Notes under the pieces: generated by a model
Database searches by the model: none
What the model was told of the DNA's origin: nothing
What the model saw: the letters and a program-made list of their open reading frames with translations, nothing else
NCBI GenBank assembly: GCA_023391835.1
Contig: JAEWAE010000046.1
Coordinates: 1 to 36,494 of the forward strand
DNA: 36,494 nt
Direction of reading: 5' to 3'
Source of the DNA: Bacillota bacterium
GTDB lineage: Bacteria > Bacillota > Clostridia > Oscillospirales > Ethanoligenentaceae
Part shown: positions 15,666-24,996 of the stretch, one piece after another
How positions within the stretch are numbered: position 1 is the first letter of the stretch
Layout of the letters: each line of letters opens with the position of its first letter
Made by a program: the position numbers and the translations under genes

Positions 15666-17291
15666 TTATTTGGCATACACACCGTCGCGAAAGTAGATGG
15701 CACCGTCGGGATAGATGCTCACATTTTTCACATGCTTGCCGTATGCCCATGTGTTAAAGGTGTTGGCCAGCGGCGCGGAAGGAAGCTGATTCCACAGGAC
15801 ATCCTGCGCTTTGCTGTACGCGGTCTGCCGCGCCGTGGAATCCGCCGAATTCAAGCCCGCCGTGATCTGGGTATCGTAATCCGCATTATCGAAATAGCAG
15901 TAGTTCGAGCCGCCCTTCGTGACAAACATCGTGTTGGAAAACAGCGGACGCAACGCCCAGTCGGCGTCGCCCGTGGACGGAGACCAGCCGTGGTAATACA
16001 GATCATAGACCGCATTGGTGCCGTCGCCCTTGAATCCGTCGATCTGGGAATTGAGGGTGGCCGTTTCGGAAGCCACGATTTTCACCGTGATGCCAATCTG
16101 TGCCAGCTGCTGCTGGATGAACTGATCGCCTTTCTGGGTCGAGGACGCGTTGCTCGAATAAAGAGTCAAATTCAGGCCGCTGCCGTATCCGGCTTCCTGG
16201 AGAAGCTGTTTTGCCTTGCTCACGTCATAGGTGGGGGTTGCTTCTTTCTTATAGTACTGCACCTTCGGCGCGATGAAAGAGGTGGCCACGGAGCCCTGGC
16301 CGTTGAGCACGACGCTGATGAAATTCTGCAGGTTGATCGCATAGCTGATGGCCTGACGAACTTTCACATCCGAGAGAGCCTTCTTCTTGGTATTCATGTC
16401 GAGGTACTGCACCACAATGCCTTCGGAGCTGCCAACGGTCACGGAGCTGTCGGCTTTCAGCGCGCTGTACGATTCGGTCGGTACCGGGAAGATGATGTCG
16501 GCATCGCCGGACTGAAGCATCGACACGCGAGTCGCCGACTCGGTCACGGGCTTGAAGGTAATGCTGGAAAAACCGGCGTTGGAAGCAACCAGCGCCTTGC
16601 CGCCGCTCACCTTCGCGTCAAAGCCCCACCAATCCGGGTTGAGCTCCAGTTTCAGGGACTGGCCGGTCTTCCACTCGACAAACTTGTATTCGCCGGTGCC
16701 CACCGGAGCAGAGGCGCAGGCTTTTTCGCCGGCCGCGATCTGTTTGGGGCTCATCATCACCGCTGCCGGATGGGCCAGCGTGTTGACAAAGGCGCCGAAC
16801 GCATACTTCAGATAGACCGTGATGGTGTAGTCATCCACCTTCTGGGTGTGGTCGACCATCTTGAAAAGGCTGTTGCGGCGAAGGCCCAGCGACTGATCCG
16901 CCAACTTGTTGAGGTTTGCAATCGCCGCGTCGGCATTCCAAGCCGTACCGTCTGTGAAAGTGACACCTTTGCGCAGAGTGATGGTAAACTGGGTGGCGTC
17001 GGAATTGGCCTTGTAGCCGGTGGCCAGCATGTCGATGACCTTGCCGTCTTTGTCAAACCCGAACATGCCGTCCATAATCAGCCGCTGCACGCCGCCGTCC
17101 AGCGTCATGTTGGTGTCGGCCGGGTCCATCGTCACGAAGTCGGAAGCGGTCGCGACCACAATATTGGAATTCTGCACCCGCGATCCCGAGGACGCAGCCC
17201 CCGAACTTGGAGCGCTCGACTTAGAGCACCCCGTGAATATGATCGAAGCGGCCAGCAGTGAAGCCGCCAGGATATGTAAGCCCTTTTTCAT
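15666..17291 (-). CDS. Peptide ABC importer 1, solute-binding lipoprotein (family 5)
   Basis: A 541-residue secreted lipoprotein. The signal peptide ends in the lipobox IFTGC with lipidated Cys22, followed by a Ser/Ala-rich linker. Family-5 features include MDPADTNMT near the start of the mature domain, ATGYKANSDATQFTITLRKG, VGTGEYKFVEWKTGQ and the C-terminal NTWAYGKHVKNV. It captures peptides outside the membrane and delivers them to the DppBC channel. Related proteins bind dipeptides, oligopeptides, glutathione or nickel, so the ligand is not settled. GGAAAG lies upstream of the ATG. A terminator at 17547-17585 separates it from the preceding unit, so it needs its own promoter within about 250 bases. 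Confidence 0.93.
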   Translation of the reverse strand: MKKGLHILAASLLAASIIFTGCSKSSAPSSGAASSGSRVQNSNIVVATASDFVTMDPADTNMTLDGGVQRLIMDGMFGFDKDGKVIDMLATGYKANSDATQFTITLRKGVTFTDGTAWNADAAIANLNKLADQSLGLRRNSLFKMVDHTQKVDDYTITVYLKYAFGAFVNTLAHPAAVMMSPKQIAAGEKACASAPVGTGEYKFVEWKTGQSLKLELNPDWWGFDAKVSGGKALVASNAGFSSITFKPVTESATRVSMLQSGDADIIFPVPTESYSALKADSSVTVGSSEGIVVQYLDMNTKKKALSDVKVRQAISYAINLQNFISVVLNGQGSVATSFIAPKVQYYKKEATPTYDVSKAKQLLQEAGYGSGLNLTLYSSNASSTQKGDQFIQQQLAQIGITVKIVASETATLNSQIDGFKGDGTNAVYDLYYHGWSPSTGDADWALRPLFSNTMFVTKGGSNYCYFDNADYDTQITAGLNSADSTARQTAYSKAQDVLWNQLPSAPLANTFNTWAYGKHVKNVSIYPDGAIYFRDGVYAK

Positions 17292-17687
17292 AGATGATCT
17301 TTCCTTTCCTGTCTATGATCCGCCACACTCAGTTGAAAATCTCCGCACCGGCCCCGCCGCAGTTCCCTCCCTCATTCAGAAAATGCCAAAGCCGACCGCG
17401 CATGCCATGCCGGAAACCATCCGACTAAAAATTTGGAGATTGTACGAAGCACCATCTTCCGTTATTTCATCGGTCCTGGAGATGAAGAATAAAACTTTTC
17501 TGCAAGATTCATCATGAAAATATTGGCTTTGACAGATTTGAATAGCAAAAAAGGTGCCTCTGCATATTTCAGCTTTGACACCTTTGTCGAATCCTGGTTT
17601 TTAATTGCGTTTGCATTATTTATATCATAAAGCAGCGCATATGTCAACAGTGATTTTTCGGAAATCCCTATTCCTGCATGATTTGAT
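17292..17687. other. Intergenic region between the two importer-peptidase units
   Basis: About 400 bases that are more AT-rich toward the P1 peptidase side. It holds the terminator at 17547-17585 and presumably the promoter of the binding-protein gene, but no convincing -35/-10 pair could be picked. Short frames here lack ribosome-binding sites and recognisable products. Confidence 0.6.
17547..17585 (-). terminator. Intrinsic terminator after the P1 peptidase gene
   Basis: On the minus strand, AAAGGTGTC and GGCACCTTT (17550-17585) form a 9-bp stem with one wobble around an 18-nt loop, and the run of six T's (17552-17547) overlaps its 3' side. It lies about 100 bases after the stop at 17688. 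It ends the upstream unit; it could also act as an attenuator if transcripts continue into the next importer. Confidence 0.65.
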
Positions 17688-18749
17688 TTACCATATGTCG
17701 ATATGCACGGCCGGATTTGCCTGTTTGCGCAGCGCATCCTGCAAACAGAGACGCGTGTGGCCCGCCCGTCCCACTGCCGTCCGGGCGTGAGTCAGGGAAC
17801 TGAGCACAGATTCCTCAACCGCCGAAACCGTGGCGCGGAAGACTTCGTTGATGCGGTTCTCGTTAAAACCGACCGTGGGCACCACCGCCCGCTTCTCATA
17901 ATGCTCCACCCGGTTGGCGGTGGAAAAAGCCAGTGCAATCTCCCCGCTGCCGTTGCCGATGAACGCGCCGGTGCGGGTGATGCCCACGCTGGCCCTGCGG
18001 CACAATCGACGGAGCTGCCGATCATTCAGAGGCAGATCCGTGGCAAGCACCACAATGATCGAGCCCTTTTCCTCCGGCACGGGCTGAGGCCGCGTCAGCG
18101 CCCGTCCCACGGCGACGCCGCCGACGGTAAGATCCCGCAGCGAGCCGAAATTCGACATCAACAGGCATCCCAGCGTATACGTCGTGTCATCGAACCGCAG
18201 CAGCCGGGAACTGGAACCGATGCCGCCCTTGAGGCCATAGCAGCACATACCGGTGCCGCCGCCGACGGCCCCTTCGGCAAAATCCGTGTCGGCCGCGTCA
18301 AGCGCGGCACGCACGTGGCGCCCAGTCACCGCCAGCGTGCGGATATCGTTGAGATACCCGTCGTTGCATTCCAGCACCACCGGGTTGACGGTACCGGTGG
18401 TGTCGCCGATATCGGGATTTTGCTCCATCATATAGCGGATCAGCTCGGTGGAGGCCGTGCCCACGGCAAACGTATTGGTCAGCAGCACGGGAGTTTCCAG
18501 CGTGCCCAGCTCGTCGATCTGCACCAGCCCAACGCTTTTGCCGAATCCGTTGATCACCTGGACGGCGGCGCACAGCTTCCGGCGGAACAGATTATCCGGC
18601 TGGGGGATGATGGCCGTCACCCCGGTCTGCCGCGCCCCCCGGTGCAAAGTGGCATGCCCCACCCGCACCCCTGGTACGTCCGTAATCCGGTTGCGTTTCC
18701 CCCGCGGGCAGTCGCATATATCCTGCGGCAGCGGTCGATCCAGCCCCAT
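17688..18749 (-). CDS. P1-family (DmpA/BapA-type, S58) self-processing aminopeptidase
   Basis: A 353-residue Ntn-type hydrolase. The N-terminus has the family segment NRITDVPGVRVGHATL, and GGGTGMCCYGLKGGIGSSS lies mid-protein. The autocleavage site is Gly229-Ser230 in EKGSIIVVLATDLPL, which would free Ser230 as nucleophile of the small subunit. Asn200 in SNFG fits the oxyanion residue, about 30 residues earlier as in DmpA. Relatives release N-terminal L- or D-residues or cut beta-peptides, an unusual ability that suits this cluster. The ATG at 18749 is preferred because GGGAGG stands 9 bases before it; a GTG at 18758 has no spacing. It is the last gene of the upstream unit. Confidence 0.92.
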   Translation of the reverse strand: MGLDRPLPQDICDCPRGKRNRITDVPGVRVGHATLHRGARQTGVTAIIPQPDNLFRRKLCAAVQVINGFGKSVGLVQIDELGTLETPVLLTNTFAVGTASTELIRYMMEQNPDIGDTTGTVNPVVLECNDGYLNDIRTLAVTGRHVRAALDAADTDFAEGAVGGGTGMCCYGLKGGIGSSSRLLRFDDTTYTLGCLLMSNFGSLRDLTVGGVAVGRALTRPQPVPEEKGSIIVVLATDLPLNDRQLRRLCRRASVGITRTGAFIGNGSGEIALAFSTANRVEHYEKRAVVPTVGFNENRINEVFRATVSAVEESVLSSLTHARTAVGRAGHTRLCLQDALRKQANPAVHIDIW

Positions 18750-18829
18750 ACACAACACCCTCCCAATCCGACGTCCAAAAGCGTACGGCGACTTTACATC
18801 TGCTTTTATGTGAATGCACCGGCAGATTT

Positions 18830-19903
18830 TCAGACAATCCGCATCTCTTTGGAAACATGGTTGAGGGGCTCGCAGCCGGTCTCGGTGACGAGCACCAGAT
18901 CCTCGATGCGCACGCCGAAATTGCCGGGCAGATAGGCTCCCGGCTCCACGGAAAACACCATGCCGGGCAAGGCGATCGTTTCGTTGGTACGGCTGTTTTC
19001 GGGCATCTCATGGCATTCCAGGCCGCACCCGTGGCCAAGCCGATGGGTGAAAAACCGGCCGTAACCGGCGTCTTCCAGTACTTTACGCGCCGTCAGGTCA
19101 AATTCCTTCATGGGTACGCCGGGGCGGATGACCCGCTCCGCCGCAAGATTTGCCTGCCTGACCGCCTCGTAAACGGCCCGCTGCTCCGGCGTAGCCGAGC
19201 GGAAAAAGACCGTGCGCGTCATGTCGCACCAGTAGCGCCGGATCGGGGTGTAAAGGTCGAACACCACGCTGTCGCCCGGCCGGACGACCGTGTCATCCGG
19301 GCCGTGATGCGGATTGGCACCGTTGGGGCCGAAGGACGCGATCAGCCCCTCCGGCGAGCGCTCGCCGCCCCGCTCGCGATAGAGCTTCTCAATTGCGTCG
19401 GTCAGTTCGCTTTCTTTTACCCCGTCATGGAGCATGCCGACGGCAAGCTCCATCACCGCGTCGTTGATCTGCGACGCGTGCCGCATGGCCGCGATCTCGT
19501 CGGCGTCTTTTTGCAGACGGGCGGCATCCACCGGGGCCGAGCCGTCCGCCGGGGTGATATCGCGGCGCAGCTCCAGCAGGCGGATCAGAAAATGGGCCGG
19601 CCAGTTTTTATCCACGCCCAGCCTGCCCGGGCGCAGCGCCGCGGCAAGAGCCGGCACCGGGTCCCGCCCGTCGGAATGAATGATCAGCTCCATGCCGTCT
19701 TCCGGCTCCAGGCAGAATAATTCATTGCCAAAGAGTTTAACCGTCCCATCCGTGCGCAGATAGAGCGCATACATCCGCTCAAACGGAACCACCCATATTC
19801 CCGTCAGATAATAGATCGACTCCGTCGACGATACAAGGATCTGTTCGAGTCCTGCTTTTTCCATATTTGCAAGCACACGTTTCAGCCGATTGCAGTTGAG
19901 CAT
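18830..19903 (-). CDS. M24-family peptidase (Xaa-Pro dipeptidase/aminopeptidase type)
   Basis: A 357-residue protein with an N-terminal creatinase-type domain and a C-terminal pita-bread metallopeptidase domain. Metal ligands are visible at Asp216 and Asp227 (VVFDLYTP, YWCDMTRT), His291 (LGHGCGLECHEMP), Glu320 (SVEPG) and Glu334 (RIEDLVLV). Such enzymes remove residues before proline in the cytoplasm, which completes digestion of imported peptides that block other peptidases. Of two close starts, the ATG at 19903 has GGAAAGG at 9 bases; the ATG at 19912 touches that sequence directly. It follows the M29 gene by about 50 bases. Confidence 0.92.
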   Translation of the reverse strand: MLNCNRLKRVLANMEKAGLEQILVSSTESIYYLTGIWVVPFERMYALYLRTDGTVKLFGNELFCLEPEDGMELIIHSDGRDPVPALAAALRPGRLGVDKNWPAHFLIRLLELRRDITPADGSAPVDAARLQKDADEIAAMRHASQINDAVMELAVGMLHDGVKESELTDAIEKLYRERGGERSPEGLIASFGPNGANPHHGPDDTVVRPGDSVVFDLYTPIRRYWCDMTRTVFFRSATPEQRAVYEAVRQANLAAERVIRPGVPMKEFDLTARKVLEDAGYGRFFTHRLGHGCGLECHEMPENSRTNETIALPGMVFSVEPGAYLPGNFGVRIEDLVLVTETGCEPLNHVSKEMRIV

Positions 19904-19952
19904 ACGATTCATCCTTTCCGTTTCCAGCCGACCGCTCCGAATGGCACGGGGA

Positions 19953-21068
19953 TCATTTCAGATTTTCGGGGTTGAGCACTTTGAGATCGTCGACGACAAA
20001 CATGCCGTCCTTGCGCACCAGCGTATCGTCGAAATACATTTCACCGCCGCCGTATTCCGGGGTCTGGATGCAGATGAGATCCCAGTGGATGGACGAGTGG
20101 TTACCGTTGCTGGCATTATCGTAGCAGTTGCCGGGAGTGAAGTGAAAGCTGCCGCTGATCTTTTCGTCAAAGAGGATGTCGCCCATCGGCTTGTGAATCT
20201 CGGGGTTGACACCGATGGCGAATTCCCCGACGTAACGGGCGCCCTCGTCGGTGTCCAAAATCCGGTTGATCCGCTCGTTGTCATTGGAAACGGCCTTTAC
20301 CACCTTGCCGTCTTTGAATTCCAGCCGCACGTTCTGAAATACGAACCCGTTGTACGGGGAGGGGGTGTTGAAAGTCACAACGCCGTTGACCGAATCCCGT
20401 ACCGGGGAAGTGTAAATTTCCCCGTCTGGCACGTTGCGCGTGCCGTGCATCCCGATGGAAGGGATACCCTTGACCGAAAAGGTCAGATCCGTGCCGGGGC
20501 CGGTGATATGGACTTTGTCGGTGCGATCCAGGCGTTTGACGATGCTTTCCATCGCCCTGCCCATCTTTTGATAATCCACCAGACAGGCTTTGTAATAGAA
20601 GTCTTCGTATTCCTCGGTGTTCATACCTGCCAGTTGGGCCATGGCGTCGTTGGGGTACCGCAGCACCGACCATTTGGTATGGTTGCAGCGCTGTTTCAGA
20701 TGGAGCACGCCCCAATAGTTTTTCATGTACACATCCATCTGCCGGGGGGAGATGGAATTCCACTCGTTGACATTATCGGTTGCCCGGATGTCGATATAAG
20801 CGTCCATATCCTTCATCTGGGTGAGCTCATAGGAGGTGACCTGCGCCATATGCGCGTCGTCGGCCCCCTCGATGAGCGCCCGCTCCAGGGTATAGTCAAA
20901 CAGATGCAGGAAGGGTTTGCCGCCGGCCCGGTATGCCTCCCGGATCAGGGCTTGGGCCAGGTCGCAGGCATGCCCGTGCAGCTCGATGAGAATGGTTTCA
21001 CCCGGTTTGAGATACACTGCCTGCGTAATCAGATAATGGGCAAACTTCTGGATTCTGGGGTCCTGCAT
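19953..21068 (-). CDS. M29-family metallo-aminopeptidase (AmpS/PepS type)
   Basis: A 371-residue cytoplasmic aminopeptidase of the thermophilic M29 family. It shows the N-terminal segment KPGETILIELHG, the middle segment GTDLTFSVKG and the C-terminal metal-binding region with His324, His328 and Asp330 (NHSSIHWDLI), plus GEMYFDDTLVRKDG. M29 enzymes have broad N-terminal specificity. The gene follows the ATPase gene of importer 2 after 60 bases, so it is probably in the same transcript. Confidence 0.92.
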   Translation of the reverse strand: MQDPRIQKFAHYLITQAVYLKPGETILIELHGHACDLAQALIREAYRAGGKPFLHLFDYTLERALIEGADDAHMAQVTSYELTQMKDMDAYIDIRATDNVNEWNSISPRQMDVYMKNYWGVLHLKQRCNHTKWSVLRYPNDAMAQLAGMNTEEYEDFYYKACLVDYQKMGRAMESIVKRLDRTDKVHITGPGTDLTFSVKGIPSIGMHGTRNVPDGEIYTSPVRDSVNGVVTFNTPSPYNGFVFQNVRLEFKDGKVVKAVSNDNERINRILDTDEGARYVGEFAIGVNPEIHKPMGDILFDEKISGSFHFTPGNCYDNASNGNHSSIHWDLICIQTPEYGGGEMYFDDTLVRKDGMFVVDDLKVLNPENLK

Positions 21069-21128
21069 GATACAGCTTCTTTCTATAATTAATAACAGGT
21101 TCGAAAAGCCGTGCCGGCCGGAAAACCG

Positions 21129-22127
21129 TCAGTCGGGCAGCACCGGAGCCTTATCCGGCGCATACAGATGGCAGGCCACCGTATGGCCGGGCGCAAGCGT
21201 GACAGCCGTCGGCACCTTCTGCCGGCACACCGCCATGCACTGCCGGCATCGGTCGTGGAACGCGCAGCCCTGCGGCGGATGGGCCGGGCTCGGCACTTCC
21301 CCCGTGAGCACGATGCGGTCTTTCACCTCATCCGGGCGGGAAACCGGGATAGCCGACAGCAGCGCCTGGGTGTACGGATGGGCGGGCCGGGCGAAGAGTG
21401 CCTCCGTACCGGCGGTTTCCACGATTCGGCCCAGATACATTACGGCAATGCGGTCGGTGATATGCCGCACGACATTGAGATCGTGAGAAATGAAAAGATA
21501 GGTCAGCCCAAATTCCCGCTGCAGGCGCAGCAGCAAATTGATGACCTGCGCCTGCACCGACACATCCAGAGCGGAAACCGGCTCATCCGCCACGATCAGC
21601 TCAGGCTGCAAAATCACGGCCCGCGCGATGACGATGCGCTGCCGCTGCCCGCCGGAAAGCTGGTTGGGGTAGCGTTCCAGATACTGAGGGGACAAACCGG
21701 TAATTTCAAGAATATGCGCCGCCTTTTCCAGCCGCTCCCGCGGGGAAAAAAGCCCGTGCACCCGCAGCGGCTCCGTAAGGATCTGCCGGATATTCTGATG
21801 GGGGTCAAGGGAGGCGTAAGGGTCCTGAAAGATCATCTGCATCCGGCGGCGCATCCGACGCAGCTTTTCGCCCCGGATGCCCGCCACATCCACGCCGTCA
21901 AACAGCACCCGGCCCGCGGTGGGTTCAGTCAGGCGCAGCAGCGTGCGCCCGGTGGTCGACTTGCCGCAGCCGCTTTCACCCACCAGCCCGAAGGTTTCCC
22001 CCCGGTCAATGGAAAAGCTCACATCCTCCACGGCACGGACAGGGGGGGCTTTGCGGGACCAGCGGCCGCCCGACCGGTAGTATTTTTTCAGATGCTCCAC
22101 CCGGAGCAGCCCGGTTTTATCTGCCAT
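21129..22127 (-). CDS. Peptide ABC importer 2, ATP-binding protein (DppF/OppF type)
   Basis: A 332-residue ATPase with Walker A GESGCGKST (residues 50-58), signature LSGGQRQRIVIARA, Walker B LIVADEP and H-loop ISHD. The C-terminal oligopeptide extension has the cysteine cluster GCAFHDRCRQCMAVC. AGGTGAT stands 8 bases before the ATG. The start overlaps the end of the OppD-type gene by 11 bases. It is clearly related to its counterpart in importer 1 but differs throughout, so the two systems are not a recent duplication. Confidence 0.94.
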   Translation of the reverse strand: MADKTGLLRVEHLKKYYRSGGRWSRKAPPVRAVEDVSFSIDRGETFGLVGESGCGKSTTGRTLLRLTEPTAGRVLFDGVDVAGIRGEKLRRMRRRMQMIFQDPYASLDPHQNIRQILTEPLRVHGLFSPRERLEKAAHILEITGLSPQYLERYPNQLSGGQRQRIVIARAVILQPELIVADEPVSALDVSVQAQVINLLLRLQREFGLTYLFISHDLNVVRHITDRIAVMYLGRIVETAGTEALFARPAHPYTQALLSAIPVSRPDEVKDRIVLTGEVPSPAHPPQGCAFHDRCRQCMAVCRQKVPTAVTLAPGHTVACHLYAPDKAPVLPD

Positions 22128-23112
22128 CCGGGATCACCTCCCCTTTATCGGCATAGAGCCAGCAGCGGCAAAGCCGTCCGTCGGGCAGGCGCACCATCGG
22201 CGCCGGCTCGGTGCGGCAGCGGTCAAACGCCCGGGAGCAGCGATTGCAGAAATAGCAGCCCTTTGGCAGCTCGGTCAGAGACGGCACGCTGCCGGGAATG
22301 GTGCTCAGCTCCTGCTTGCGCGCATCCTTTTTTGGCATAGCCGCCAGCAGCCCCTGTGAATACGGATGAGCCGGCCGGTCGAAAAAGGTGCCGATATCCG
22401 ACTGTTCCACGGCCTGGCCGGCATACATGACCATCACCCGGTCGCAGATTTCGGCCACCACCCCTAAATCGTGGGTAATGAAAATCATGGCCATGCGGTT
22501 TTTATCCCGTATCTTCTTGAGCAGATCCAGGATCTGCGCCTGGATCGTCACATCCAGCGCCGTGGTGGGCTCGTCGGCGATCAGCAGCTCGGGGCGGCAG
22601 ACGATGGCCATGCAGATCATCACCCGCTGGCGCATGCCGCCGGAAAGCTGATGGGGGTATTCGTCCAAAATGGACTCGGCGCGGGGAATGCCGGCCTGCC
22701 GCAGAATCTCGACCATGCGGTTGCGGATGGCCTCCCTGCCGAGCGTGGTATGCCGGCGCAACGGCTGACTGAGCTGATCCCCTATGGTAAACACCGGATT
22801 GAGCGAGGTCATCGGTTCCTGAAAAATCATAGACAGACGGTTGCCCCGCAGCTGCCGAAGCTGCTTTTCCGGCATTCGGGCCAGATCCTGCCCCTTGAAA
22901 AGCATCTCGCCCCCGGCAATTTCCGAGCGGTTTTCCGGCAGCAGCCGCATCACGGCAAGGGACGCGGTGCTTTTCCCGCAGCCGGATTCCCCCACGATCC
23001 CCAGGGTTTCTCCCTGGTTCACTGAAAAGCTGACGTGGCGGACCGGGCGGACCGTACCCTGTTTGGTATGATACTCCACGCAAAGGTCATGGACCTGCAG
23101 AATATGTTCCAT
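22117..23112 (-). CDS. Peptide ABC importer 2, ATP-binding protein (DppD/OppD type)
   Basis: A 331-residue ATPase with Walker A GESGCGKST (residues 41-49), signature LSGGMRQRVM, Walker B LLIADEPTTALD and the C-terminal extension GCYFCNRCSRAFDRC. The ATG at 23112 (MEHILQVHDL) is chosen because AAGGA stands 9 bases before it. A longer frame would add 16 residues and run into the permease gene. It dimerises with the OppF-type ATPase downstream. Confidence 0.94.
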   Translation of the reverse strand: MEHILQVHDLCVEYHTKQGTVRPVRHVSFSVNQGETLGIVGESGCGKSTASLAVMRLLPENRSEIAGGEMLFKGQDLARMPEKQLRQLRGNRLSMIFQEPMTSLNPVFTIGDQLSQPLRRHTTLGREAIRNRMVEILRQAGIPRAESILDEYPHQLSGGMRQRVMICMAIVCRPELLIADEPTTALDVTIQAQILDLLKKIRDKNRMAMIFITHDLGVVAEICDRVMVMYAGQAVEQSDIGTFFDRPAHPYSQGLLAAMPKKDARKQELSTIPGSVPSLTELPKGCYFCNRCSRAFDRCRTEPAPMVRLPDGRLCRCWLYADKGEVIPDGR

Positions 23113-23140
23113 GTGCTGTTTCCTTCCCCGTCCAGCGGCT

Positions 23141-24037
23141 TTATTGCGACTCACGGTCAAAGAAATCCCTCAGCCAGTCGCCGAAAAGATTGACACCCAG
23201 GGCGGTGACGACAATTGCCAGCCCCGGGAAAGTGATCATCCACCAGGCGCTGAAGATCGTGTCCTTGCCCTCGCTGAGCATGTTGCCCCAGGCAGGCTGA
23301 GGCGGCTGGACGCCGAAACCGAAAAAGCTCACGGAGGCTTCCGCAATGATGAACGCCGCCACCTGGAGGGACGCCAGCACGATCACGGGTGTCAACAGGT
23401 TGGGCAGGATATGCCGCAGGATGATCTGGCTTTTGGGAACGCCGATGGAACGGCAGGCCAGAATGAATTCCTTTTCCCGCAGGGCGAGCACTTCGCTGCG
23501 CACCACCCGGGCGAACGGCACCCAGCCGCCGATAATCAGGGAAATAATGATGTTGCGCAGGCCCCCGCCCAGCACGGCGTTGACCGCCAGCACCAGCAGG
23601 ATAAACGGGAAACTCAGCTGCACGTCCACCAGCCGCATGAGTACGGCATCCACCCAGCCACGGAAATAGCCGGCGACAACACCCACCGCCGTGCCGATCA
23701 GGCCCGCGCAGACGGCCGTGACAATGCCGATGGTCAGCGAGACCCGCGCCCCGATGAGGATGCGGGAAAACACATCCCGCCCAAGCTGGTCGGTCCCCAT
23801 CAGGTGGCCCTGCGCCATGGGGGGCAGCAGCTTATGATCCATCTGGGCTTTCATGGGGTTGAAAGGAACCAGCCATTGGCCGAAAATGCCGACGAGAATC
23901 AGCAGGCAGACAATCAGGCACCCGGCCAGACCCGACGGGCTGGTGACCAGAGCGATGAAAAAGTCACGGCCACGGTTGGGCCTGCGGTAACCGGCCCGGC
24001 CGTTTTGAGTCGGCACCGGCTCGATCGCTTGCGCCAT
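23141..24037 (-). CDS. Peptide ABC importer 2, permease (DppC/OppC type)
   Basis: A 298-residue membrane protein. A basic N-terminal tail precedes the first membrane segment (about residues 37-57, LAGCLIVCLLILVGIFGQWL). The periplasmic-side motif GTDQLGRDVFSRIL is typical of DppC. The EAA-type loop reads LACRSIGVPKSQIILRHILP. GGAGG stands 8 bases before the ATG. It forms the channel with the DppB-type permease encoded just upstream. Confidence 0.93.
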   Translation of the reverse strand: MAQAIEPVPTQNGRAGYRRPNRGRDFFIALVTSPSGLAGCLIVCLLILVGIFGQWLVPFNPMKAQMDHKLLPPMAQGHLMGTDQLGRDVFSRILIGARVSLTIGIVTAVCAGLIGTAVGVVAGYFRGWVDAVLMRLVDVQLSFPFILLVLAVNAVLGGGLRNIIISLIIGGWVPFARVVRSEVLALREKEFILACRSIGVPKSQIILRHILPNLLTPVIVLASLQVAAFIIAEASVSFFGFGVQPPQPAWGNMLSEGKDTIFSAWWMITFPGLAIVVTALGVNLFGDWLRDFFDRESQ

Positions 24038-24050
24038 TTTGCACCCCTCC

Positions 24051-24968
24051 TTATTTGAGCCGGATCTGCGGATTGGCCACAGAGTACAGCACGTCAGCCA
24101 GAAAATTTACGGCGGAATAGATCAGCGAGATCACAAACACGCCGGCCATCACAATGGGAAAATCCCGCTGCATCAGCGCATTCATCAGCGTCATGCCCAT
24201 TCCGGGCCAGGAAAAGACGCTTTCCGTGATGACCGCGCCTTCCAGCAGTACGCCCAGATCCAGCGCCATAAGCGTAATAATGGGAAGCAGCGCGTTTTTC
24301 AGCGCATATTTTGTCAGCACACCGAGGGTGCTGACGCCCGCCGCCCGGATGGTGCGGATATAATCTTTCTGCAGCACGGTGAGCATATTGGAACGGGTGA
24401 AACGCACCATGCGGGCCATGCTGTATACCGCCAGCGTGACAGTAGGCAGGATCATGGAAAGCGAAGAGTCGCCGCCGCCGGTCGGCAGCCAGTGGAGCCG
24501 CACGGCAAACAGATAGATCAGCAGCAGCCCCAGCCAGAAGCCGGGTACGGCCTGGCCGAGCACCGTCAGCCCCACGCCCAGCCGGTCGACCCAAGTGTCT
24601 TTTTTATACGCGGTGAGCACGCCCACCGGGATAGCGATCACCAGCGACAGCGCGAAAGCGGAAAAGGCCAGTTGGCATGTCGCCGGAAAATGAGAAAGGA
24701 TCGTGCCCATCGCGCTCTCTTTGGTGTTGAGTGAATTGCCGAAATCCCCCCGGACGGCTTTGGCCAGAAAATCCACGTATTGGACGCCCAACGGCCGGTC
24801 GAACCCCAGCATATGGCGGAACTGCACAATCTGGTCTTTCGAAGCATCCACCGGCAGAAAAAGAGGCGTGGGGTCCCCCGAAAGCCGCACCAGAAAAAAC
24901 ACGCCGGTGAGGGCCAGAAACACAACCAGAATCGTCTGGAACAAACGTTTGGCAGTAAACTTTAGCAT
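24051..24968 (-). CDS. Peptide ABC importer 2, permease (DppB/OppB type)
   Basis: A 305-residue membrane protein that begins MLKFTAKRLFQTILVVFLAL and ends VANPQIRLK, both usual for DppB. The EAA-type loop is around DYIRTIRAAGV. GGAG stands 7 bases before the ATG. Unlike importer 1, the gap to the binding-protein gene is only 28 bases and contains no strong hairpin. Confidence 0.94.
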   Translation of the reverse strand: MLKFTAKRLFQTILVVFLALTGVFFLVRLSGDPTPLFLPVDASKDQIVQFRHMLGFDRPLGVQYVDFLAKAVRGDFGNSLNTKESAMGTILSHFPATCQLAFSAFALSLVIAIPVGVLTAYKKDTWVDRLGVGLTVLGQAVPGFWLGLLLIYLFAVRLHWLPTGGGDSSLSMILPTVTLAVYSMARMVRFTRSNMLTVLQKDYIRTIRAAGVSTLGVLTKYALKNALLPIITLMALDLGVLLEGAVITESVFSWPGMGMTLMNALMQRDFPIVMAGVFVISLIYSAVNFLADVLYSVANPQIRLK

Positions 24969-24996
24969 GTTATCGCTCCAGCCGCGTCGAAGGCAG

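Noticed and set aside
15558..17261. Open frame of 567 codons on the plus strand
   Set aside because: It lies antisense to the importer 1 binding-protein gene, which has a signal peptide, lipobox and family motifs. The antisense product is low-complexity and unrecognisable.
17574..17590. TTGACACCTTTGTCGAA as a second MarR site
   Set aside because: It resembles the 27131-27147 palindrome only loosely, with a different centre length and one mismatch, and half of it is the stem of an intrinsic terminator.
11666..23112. Recent tandem duplication of the peptide importer
   Set aside because: Gene order is the same in both importers, but the matching proteins differ widely in sequence and length, so the two are anciently diverged or separately acquired.
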